In this document: positions 1 through 6,800 of the stretch, piece after piece
Layout of the letters: each line of letters opens with the position of its first letter
Position numbering within the stretch: position 1 is the stretch's first letter
NCBI GenBank assembly: GCA_030632035.1
Contig: DAOVJZ010000061.1
Coordinates: 1-8,296 of the forward strand
DNA length: 8,296 bases
Direction of reading: 5' to 3'
Source of the DNA: Granulosicoccaceae bacterium
GTDB lineage: Bacteria > Pseudomonadota > Gammaproteobacteria > DAOVJZ01
Notes under the pieces: generated by a model
What the model was told of the DNA's origin: nothing
The model's database searches: none
What the model saw: the letters and a program-made list of their open reading frames with translations, nothing else
Translations under genes and position numbers: made by a program

Positions 1-153
1 ATTATGCCGCTTACCATGGCCATGGCCTATGGTTTGTTGTTTGCCACCTTGATTACGTTGATACTCACCCCTGCGTTATTGATCATTGGACATGATATTG
101 CACATCTGTTTGGCCGCGGCAGCAAGCATGAACGTGGTCGCAGTCCTGCATAA
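1..153 (+). CDS. RND-family transporter permease, C-terminal end (partial)
   Basis: This is the last 50 codons of a gene that begins left of the window, read in frame 1 and ending with TAA at 151-153. The peptide starts IMPLTMAMAYGLLFATLITL, continues through a Leu/Ile-rich stretch with TPALL, and ends in a short basic, hydrophilic tail (GRGSKHERGRSPA). The pattern of PL-x-MA-x-GLLFATLITL-x-L-TPAL is the usual last transmembrane helix of RND (AcrB/CzcA superfamily) inner-membrane pumps, which export substrates using the proton gradient. The fragment is too short to say whether it belongs to the drug or metal branch. It is a different protein from the large RND permease further right, whose last helix reads differently and is followed by a long extension. 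It lies to the left of the tRNA-Pro scar, so it may belong to an integrated element rather than to the same cluster as the genes on the right. Confidence 0.8.
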   Translation: MMPLTMAMAYGLLFATLITLILTPALLIIGHDIAHLFGRGSKHERGRSPA

Positions 154-357
154 AATAGCTATTAGTACAGGACCAGGGTTTCGTTACAACCCCACGAATG
201 CACAAGAAAAAATCTAACAACACGCTATGGAGATGTACCCAATTTGTGCCAGACACATATGATTTCAGCCTGATTTACATAGGTTGTGACTGGGTATATA
301 AATAGGCAAGCGATACAAGTTTTTGATTTTAAAAGCCCATCTAAATATATAATATGG
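154..357. other. Intergenic stretch with no supported gene
   Basis: About 200 bases lie between the RND gene end and the tRNA fragment. I see no convincing coding region. One 35-codon reading frame (ATG 198-200 to TAG 303-305) lacks a clear ribosome-binding site and any recognisable motif. A weak stem (GGGTT at 178-182 with AACCC) follows the RND gene but has no T-run after it. The right end becomes AT-rich just before the tRNA fragment. If the fragment is an attachment scar, this stretch is the end of the integrated element. Confidence 0.5.
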
Positions 358-402
<45 letters not shown>

Positions 403-430
403 TTATATAATTAAATCATATTTATTGGTG

Positions 431-470
431 TGATGTTTACAGGAGGGTTATACCTCAACATCATATTTTT
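431..470 (+). terminator. Probable rho-independent terminator after the tRNA fragment
   Basis: TGATGTT at 431-437 pairs with AACATCA at 457-463, and GAGG at 443-446 pairs with CCTC at 453-456 around a six-base loop, leaving a five-base bulge on the left arm. On the plus strand the stem is followed by TATTTTT at 464-470, the layout of an intrinsic terminator. It lies 28 bases after the tRNA 3' end and overlaps the last codons and stop codon of the converging regulator gene. No T-run follows the stem on the minus strand, so it fits rightward transcripts (the original tRNA, or read-through from the left) better than the regulator message. The bulge makes it only a moderate candidate. Confidence 0.4.
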
Positions 471-1797
471 GCATTCGTCGCCAGAGTGTTGAGCGATTTA
501 TGCCCAGTAATTTTTCGGCCGCCGCTTTATTACCATTTGAATGTTTTAGAGCAGAATATATTTCTTTTGCTTGCTGACTAGACTCTTCTTCTGCTTCTCC
601 AGACAGTTGCTTATAACGTTGTAAGCTATAATCCTGTATGTCCTGCGGTAAACTTTCAGGCATGACATGTCCATCAATCGAACATATCAAACCATGTTCT
701 ACCGCATTTTCCAGTTCACGCACATTACCCGGCCAGGGATAGTTCATCATCATATTCAGGGCTTCGGGGTTGCATTTCATATTATCCGGGTAACCACGTG
801 CAACCAGTTGTTTGCAAAAGTGGCGGCTCAATAATGGAATATCACCTGGTCGTTCATGTAAAGACGGAATGGTAATTGGAATAACGGCAAGACGGTAGAA
901 TAGATCGGCTCGGAATTTTCCATTATCGACCATATCACGAAGGTTCTGATTTGAGGCAGCGATAATACGTACATCAACCTGAACTGTTGTATCAGATCCC
1001 ACCATTTCAAACTCCTGTTCCTGAATAGCGCGTAATAGTTTGGCCTGCAGGTGCATGGGTATTTCACTGACCTCATCCAGAAAGAGGGTGCCTTTATGTG
1101 CACTTTGAAAACGACCTTGTCGGCTGCTGATTGCACCGGTAAAAGCCCCTTTAACATGGCCAAACAATTCAGATTCAATCAGGGTTTCGGGGATGGCCGC
1201 ACAGTTCACTTCAACAAAAGGTTCCTGTGCACGATTACTTAAAGCATGGATCATTCGTACCAGTTTGGTCTTGCCTGTACCGGATTCACCCTGTAATAAA
1301 ACAAAAGCATTGGTGGGTGCAATTTGACGGAGACGTTGAATTATTTCCAGTAGCCTGGGATCCTGCGTGGTAAGTGTGGTGCCTACCGGGTTAAATACAG
1401 CCTCCATATGGCAACTATCTGTACGATCACGGATCAGCACCAGTCTCTTTTTGTTATTGGAATGGTCATTCGGGACAAGCCCGCTAAATATTTTCAGTAA
1501 GCGGTTGCCGTCTTTGTGCACCAGTTGCTGTTCAAAGCTGATGAAATCTCCCCCGGGTTTACCCGCAGCATCTACCTTGCCTGCATCAATAGCGGCACGT
1601 AAAACCGAGCGTGATAGATTAATAGTATTAATATCCGTGAATTTGTTAATAGGCTTGTTTTCATCAAGTCTCAATATGCGAATAAGGGCAGGATTATGAA
1701 AAAGGATATTGCCGCGAGTATCTGCAATCAGTATTCCTTCATCAATATTGGAAATTATTTTATTGAGCAGTGGCACATAATCAATATGATCAAACAC
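448..1797 (-). CDS. Sigma54-dependent transcriptional activator (PAS - AAA+ - Fis-type HTH)
   Basis: This is a bacterial enhancer-binding protein that hydrolyses ATP to remodel RNA polymerase-sigma54 at -24/-12 promoters. From a GTG start at 1797 it has 449 residues. An N-terminal PAS-like sensor spans about residues 5-125. The AAA+ domain follows: Walker A GESGTGKT (170-177), the sigma54-contact loop GAFTGA (217-222), Walker B LFLDE (238-242), sensor I around RIIAASN (277-283), the FRADLFYRL arginine-finger region (295-303) and sensor II WPGNVRELEN (355-364). The C-terminal Fis-type helix-turn-helix is at about 414-445. All catalytic motifs are present, so it should be active. There is no phosphoreceiver domain, so the signal probably acts through the PAS domain; its ligand is unknown. 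I chose GTG 1797 because GGGGAGA (1810-1804) sits six bases upstream. The frame extends to TTG 1857 and ATG 1848, but neither has a ribosome-binding site. It is divergent from the lipid-carrier/RND cluster, which it probably controls. Confidence 0.92.
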   Translation of the reverse strand: MFDHIDYVPLLNKIISNIDEGILIADTRGNILFHNPALIRILRLDENKPINKFTDINTINLSRSVLRAAIDAGKVDAAGKPGGDFISFEQQLVHKDGNRLLKIFSGLVPNDHSNNKKRLVLIRDRTDSCHMEAVFNPVGTTLTTQDPRLLEIIQRLRQIAPTNAFVLLQGESGTGKTKLVRMIHALSNRAQEPFVEVNCAAIPETLIESELFGHVKGAFTGAISSRQGRFQSAHKGTLFLDEVSEIPMHLQAKLLRAIQEQEFEMVGSDTTVQVDVRIIAASNQNLRDMVDNGKFRADLFYRLAVIPITIPSLHERPGDIPLLSRHFCKQLVARGYPDNMKCNPEALNMMMNYPWPGNVRELENAVEHGLICSIDGHVMPESLPQDIQDYSLQRYKQLSGEAEEESSQQAKEIYSALKHSNGNKAAAEKLLGINRSTLWRRMQKYDVEV

Positions 1798-1852
1798 TGT
1801 ACTTCTCCCCGTTAGACTTTGTCCTGTTATTTTCCACCACTGTTGCATTTGT

Positions 1853-1876
1853 TGCAACGATGCATAATGCGTTGCA
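1853..1876. promoter_or_regulatory. Inverted repeat TGCAACG-N10-CGTTGCA, candidate activator binding site
   Basis: TGCAACG at 1853-1859 and CGTTGCA at 1870-1876 are perfect inverted 7-base arms, with 17 bases between arm starts. Related TGTTGC copies occur at 1841-1846, 1850-1855, 1878-1883 and 1941-1946, so the motif is enriched through the divergent region. Its centre is about 136 bases upstream of the -24 element, within the usual range for upstream activator sites of sigma54 enhancer-binding proteins. It also lies 55 bases upstream of the regulator's GTG start, so it could mediate autoregulation. Binding by this regulator is inferred, not shown. Confidence 0.5.
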
Positions 1877-1999
1877 GTGTTGCCATTTATCTTTATGCAC
1901 GTATTTTCAATAACTTACAGTTAAAACCTCAATCTATAAATGTTGCACTGCCGTTATATCTGAAAAGCAAAACCCCTGTAAAAACAAGAGCTTAATATC

Positions 2000-2015
2000 T
2001 GGCATAGCAATTGCA
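2000..2015 (+). promoter_or_regulatory. Sigma54 (-24/-12) promoter of the lipid-carrier/RND cluster
   Basis: The sequence is TGGCATAGCAATTGCA. It matches the sigma54 consensus TGGCACG-N4-TTGCW at the invariant GG (2001-2002) and GC (2013-2014), with the required ten bases between them. Only the sixth and seventh positions of the -24 block differ. Transcription would start near 2026, giving a leader of about 30 bases before the ATG at 2056. A sigma54 activator encoded divergently next door makes this assignment much stronger than the motif alone. Confidence 0.75.
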
Positions 2016-2055
2016 ATTACTTAATCACAACAAAAGAAAATCAGGGGAGAAAGTA

Positions 2056-2448
2056 ATGGATATGTTTAATGATGAGTGGATGTCTAAATTTCAGGCCGCC
2101 TGGAACAACGAACCTGAACTGGCGGGCGCACTCGAAAAGATCGGTTTCAACTCCACAATCGGCTATGGCTTTGATGGTGATTCTCAACCTGTTGGTGTTA
2201 TCGAGGTTGAAAATGGCAAGGTCGTATCAGCCGGCAACTACAACGGGCAGACTCTGAGTTGGGATTTACGCGCATCATCAGACAGCTGGCAAAAATGGGC
2301 TAAAAAACCACCCGGCATGATGGGACTGGGAATGGCCTATACCTCCCGTAAATTAAAATTTCTGGTTGGAGACTATGGTGCCATGGTTAAGGATCCGCGC
2401 ATGGCGGGGCCCTTTATCAAAAGTTTTTCTATCATGGGCAAAGTCTAA
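2056..2448 (+). CDS. SCP2-like (sterol carrier protein type) lipid-binding protein
   Basis: This is a 130-residue soluble protein with no signal peptide or membrane segment. The C-terminal part has the layout of the SCP2 sterol-transfer fold: a strand pair with ENGKVVSAGNYNG, then LSWDLRASSDSWQKW, a PPGMMGLGMAYTSRKLKF segment corresponding to the family's M-x-G-K-LK-V region, the GDYGAM motif, and a C-terminal helix ending FSIMGKV. SCP2 proteins hold fatty acyl chains, sterols or other hydrophobic ligands in a tunnel. The ligand here is unknown. I chose ATG 2056 because AGGGGAGA at 2043-2050 is a strong ribosome-binding site; an upstream in-frame TTG at 2011 lies inside the -12 promoter element and can be excluded. 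It is the first gene after the sigma54 promoter, followed 72 bases later by the adaptor gene with no clear terminator between them. The fold call rests on pattern recognition without alignment. Confidence 0.7.
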   Translation: MDMFNDEWMSKFQAAWNNEPELAGALEKIGFNSTIGYGFDGDSQPVGVIEVENGKVVSAGNYNGQTLSWDLRASSDSWQKWAKKPPGMMGLGMAYTSRKLKFLVGDYGAMVKDPRMAGPFIKSFSIMGKV

Positions 2449-2520
2449 GACCTGTTCCATTCAGTTATTTCATTTCTGGAATTGATTTTCAGGAATAAAT
2501 TCTCGAAGGATAAATTTGAT

Positions 2521-3843
2521 ATGTGTTTTTCATTGATAAAACAGCAACGGTTCAATAAATCTGTCATGCAGAAACAGGGTAAGCGTATGACGATAATGAC
2601 AGTTTTCATTGCTCTTTCAATGGGAGCCAATAATGTAACGTTGGCTGACTATTACCCCAATGCACCACAGCAAAACAATAAAAATTCAGCGATATATTAT
2701 CCTCCTGCTGTTACTGGTGCTAATGCTAATGGCAATATGTCCGGAAACACATCTGTTGTGCCAGTCAGTATGGCGCGTACCGGTGCACATGTTGTCTTAG
2801 GTGGTACGGTTGTTTCTTTAAGGGAAGTGACGCTGACAGCACAAATACCCGGGCGTATTGAATATATCGCAGGAACGGAAGGTGACTGGTTTAACAAAGG
2901 TGAACTTCTGGTTGCTGTTGATGATGATGATGTAGTGGCACAACGTCGTCAGGCGATGGCACAACTTTATGGTAACGCTTCTTCATTGCGTAATGCCCGC
3001 GTGCAATATACCCGTGAGTTCTGGGCTCCTCAGGCATTACAACGACAAAATCAAACAGCACCCAGCATGGGTTTTTTCCCCTCAATGTTTGAACGTTTTT
3101 TTGGTGGCGGTAACGGATATAACAATGGCATGTCAGGTTATCAAACTAATCCGTGGGTGATTCGTGACGTTGATCTGTATTCACAAGGTACACATGTCAG
3201 TAGAGCACGAAGTCAGGTATACGGTGCCCGTTCACGTATTGAAGAAATTGATGCGCACTTGCGTGATGCCCGTTCTACCACACCCTTTGATGGTGTGATT
3301 GTAAAAAAACTGGCTGAAGTAGGTGATACCGTTCAGCCAGGACAGCCCTTGCTGAAGTTTGCAGATACTCATTATTTGCAATTAAAAGTGGATGTGCCTG
3401 CACGGCTGGTCTCTGCACTTAATAAAGGCATGGTTGTTCCGGCAAAGCTGGATGTAGGGAATACCTATATAGAAGTTCGTGTTGCACAAATCTATCCGAC
3501 GGCTGACAGCCAACGTCATACTGTGACAGTGAAGTTTGATTTGCCATCCGGTGTAGCGGGAGGACCCGGTATGTATGCCGAAGTCATGATCCCGGATACC
3601 AACACACCGATAAAAGATTTGCCCGTTATTCCACGTACCTCCGTTGTGTGGCGTGGAAGTCTGCCCGCTGTATTTGTTCTTAATGGAAATAGTCAGGCAG
3701 AACTCAGGCTGATTCGTTTAGGGGATCAGGTTGATCGTCATAATGTTTCTGTTCTATCCGGGATTAAACCGGGTGAGCAGATTTTTGCCTATCCTCCACC
3801 AGGTATTAAATCAGGCTGGTCTCCAGCAACAGCCAATAATTAA
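2521..3843 (+). CDS. RND efflux periplasmic adaptor (membrane-fusion protein, HlyD/AcrA family)
   Basis: This is the adaptor that links an RND inner-membrane pump to an outer-membrane channel. It has 440 residues from ATG 2521. A hydrophobic stretch at about residues 25-42 (TIMTVFIALSMGANNVTLA, then DYY) is a signal peptide with no lipobox Cys. A Gln/Asn-rich spacer follows. The first lipoyl half is at about 97-137 (QIPGRIEYIAGTEGDWFNKG), the helical hairpin at about 138-252, the second lipoyl half at about 253-282 (TPFDGVIVKKLAEVGDTVQP), the beta-barrel at about 283-357, and the membrane-proximal domain runs to the end. The hairpin middle (about 172-222) is replaced by a Gly/Phe/Asn-rich insertion around FFPSMFERFFGGGNGYNNG. 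The start is uncertain. ATG 2521 has GAAGGA ten bases upstream but gives a long basic N-region; ATG 2566 gives a more typical signal peptide; ATG 2587 has AGGG nearby. The permease gene follows after 53 bases. Confidence 0.9.
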   Translation: MCFSLIKQQRFNKSVMQKQGKRMTIMTVFIALSMGANNVTLADYYPNAPQQNNKNSAIYYPPAVTGANANGNMSGNTSVVPVSMARTGAHVVLGGTVVSLREVTLTAQIPGRIEYIAGTEGDWFNKGELLVAVDDDDVVAQRRQAMAQLYGNASSLRNARVQYTREFWAPQALQRQNQTAPSMGFFPSMFERFFGGGNGYNNGMSGYQTNPWVIRDVDLYSQGTHVSRARSQVYGARSRIEEIDAHLRDARSTTPFDGVIVKKLAEVGDTVQPGQPLLKFADTHYLQLKVDVPARLVSALNKGMVVPAKLDVGNTYIEVRVAQIYPTADSQRHTVTVKFDLPSGVAGGPGMYAEVMIPDTNTPIKDLPVIPRTSVVWRGSLPAVFVLNGNSQAELRLIRLGDQVDRHNVSVLSGIKPGEQIFAYPPPGIKSGWSPATANN

Positions 3844-3896
3844 TACCGACAACTGAATCTAATGCGATTATTTTATAGACGTTGAAGTACCTGAAA

Positions 3897-6800
3897 ATGA
3901 CAAACGAAAATAAACAGAAAGAAGTATCAGGGGAAGAAGAATTCCAACTCAATACTGATGATCTTGGAATTGCGGGGCGTATCGCCCGGCAATTTATTAA
4001 TTCACCGGTAACACCATTGTTAATGATGGCCTTTCTGGGTCTTGGTATTCTGGGACTGATCTTTACACCCCGTCAGGAAGATCCACAAATATCGGTACCT
4101 ATGGTGGATATCTTTATCCAGTACCCGGGTGCTTCACCTGATCAGGTTGCTAATCTGGCAATCAATCCACTGGAACGCATGATCAGTGAGATACCAGGAT
4201 TACGTCATGTTTATTCTGCCAGTGCGCGGGGGCAGGGGATGGTTACCGCACGTTTTAAGGTAGGTGAAGACTTTGGTGCATCCATTGTTAAAGTGCATGA
4301 CAAGCTGCAATCTAATCTGGATAAAATTCCGCCCGGTGTTTCCATGCCGCTGGTTAAGCCGGTTGGCACTGACGATGTTCCGGTTGTTACCGTTACCCTC
4401 TGGTCTGAAGACGAGGGACTGGATGATGCCATGTTGCGCACCCTGTCACTGGATGTGTTGCAACGTCTTGAAGAAGTTCCGAATACAGGCAGAGGATTTG
4501 TTGTTGGTGGTCGCTCGGAACAAATCCGCGTTGAAGTTTCCCCCGAACGTTTGAGTGGCTTTGGTATTAGTGTGCAACAGGTTGCCGATACCATACGTAC
4601 AGCCAACTCGGAACAATCAGCCGGTAATGTAGAAGGCAACAATAATACCTTCAATGTTTATACCGGAGCCTTTTTGCGCACGGCACAGGATATTTCAAAT
4701 CTGGTGGTGGCTATTCGCGACGATGCACCTGTTTATGTGCGTGATGTTGCCTGGGTTTATCAGGCTCCAGAAGAAACCAGCAAGATGGTGACATTCTCAA
4801 CTGGCCCTGCTCATGATGGAACAACGCCTGAGGCAGTTGATGCGCCGGCAGTTACCATTGCGGTGGCAAAAAAGATTGGCTCTAATGGGGTGACAGTTGC
4901 AAATCAGCTTATTGAAAAGCTGGAGGCGCTAAAAGGACACCTTATCCCTGACAATGTTCAGGTAAGCATTACCCGTAACTATGGAAAAACAGCAAACGAT
5001 AAAGTAAATGAACTTCTGACAGCGTTGTTTGAAGCGACTATTGCCGTTAGTTTTCTGTGTTTAATTGGGCTGGGCTTACGTGCGGCTTCGGTTGTTATCA
5101 TTATTATTCCAATTGTTATTTTGATGACTGTCTGGTCAGCCTGGTTTCTGGATTACACCATTGATCGTGTAAGTCTGTTTGCACTGGTATTCACGATTGG
5201 CATTCTGGTCGATGATGCAACTGTGGTGGTGGAAAATATATTCCGGCGATGGCTTAAGGTCGGAAACACCTCAACTAATATCGCTATCGATGCGGTACGT
5301 GAAGTCGGTAATCCTACTATTCTTGCCACGCTTACTATTATATCTGCACTGTTAGCGATGGGTTTTATTAGTGGCCTAATGGGTCCTTATATGCGGCCCA
5401 TTCCGGTATTGGGATCAGCAGCAATGTTTTTATCGTTAATAGCTGCCTTTACCTTTGTTCCCTGGCTTGCTATGCGTGTACGGCCACAATTATCCGCACT
5501 GGAGAAAGCAGCAAAACGTGAGAAAAAAGTTACTGAATGGATTGGTAAATATTACAACCCATGTATGGTGCCTTTGTGTTCAAACCATAAATTAGGGGTT
5601 GGCTTTTTATCTTTTCTGATCGCCGCAACTTTTCTTGCCTGCTCATTGTTTTATACTCAGGCCGTAACAGTAAAGATGCTGCCGTTTGATAATAAACCGG
5701 AATTCAATGTCGTTATTAATATGCCAGATGGTACGGCTATGCCAGTTACGGCCAATGTTGTTACACAGTTGTCCAACAAGCTACGTGAACTACCTGAAGT
5801 TACTGCAATTCAAACCTATGTAGGAACGGCCTCGCCATTTAATTTTAATGGAATGGTTCGGCATTATTATTTACGTCAACAACCATGGGAAGCAGACATC
5901 CAGGTCATGTTACTGGATAAGGATGAACGTGAACGAGCCAGTCATGAGATTGCCGTTGCTGCACGTGCATTGTTAAAACCTATTGCCGATAAAATGGGTG
6001 CGCGTATCCAGCTTATCGAAATGCCACCAGGGCCACCGGTGTTACAGACTGTCGTCACTGAAATTTATGGCCCGGATGCAGAAACTCGTAGACAGGTTGC
6101 CAGTGACATGACCCGTATTTTCGAAGAAGCTGAAGGTGTTGTTGATGTCGATAACTATATGGCGGCATCACATGAATACTGGCGTTTCGAAGTCGATACT
6201 GAAAAAGCTGTGCGTCGAGGTGTTTCAGTTGATGCCATTAACCAGAACCTGTCGATGGTGATGGGCGGTTACAAGCTCGGTGATGTTAAAAAAGGTGTGG
6301 TACTTGAGCCCACCTATATCGTTATTCAGGCACCGCTTGGTAGTCGTTCGCAAATCAACCGGCTGGGTAATCTGCCAATTATGGGCATGGATGGAGAAAG
6401 TATTCCGCTGGCTGAATTAGGTCGTTTTGTGAAAGCACAAGAAGAACCCATTATTTATCACAAGGATCTGCGTGGTGTGGAATATGTTACCGGTGAAATG
6501 GAAGGACGTCTTGGAGCGCCTATCTACGGCATGTTCAATATTGAAGATTTGCTGGAAAATTACATAACACCGGATGGTGTCACCATGACCGGGATGCCTA
6601 TGGGATTAATCGGGCCACCTGATGATAGTCATCAAAGTGGCTTTGAATGGACAGGCGAGTGGACGGTAACGTACGAAACCTTCCGTGATATGGGCGGGGC
6701 ATTCATGGCTGCGATGTTGCTTATCTACGGTCTGATCGTATGGGAGTTCAAAAACTTTCTACTTGGTGGCCTGATTATGGCTCCGATACCGCTTACCCTG

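Noticed and set aside
178..194. GGGTT...AACCC stem as a terminator for the left RND gene
   Set aside because: Only five base pairs with no following T-run.
198..305. A 35-codon reading frame in the left intergenic stretch
   Set aside because: No clear ribosome-binding site, no signal peptide or motif, and the length is expected by chance.
1771..1786. TGGCAC motif resembling a sigma54 -24 element
   Set aside because: It lies inside the regulator coding region and has no TTGC at the required -12 spacing.
2011..2055. TTG at 2011 as the start of the SCP2-like gene
   Set aside because: It falls within the -12 promoter element, upstream of the predicted transcription start, and ATG 2056 has a strong ribosome-binding site.
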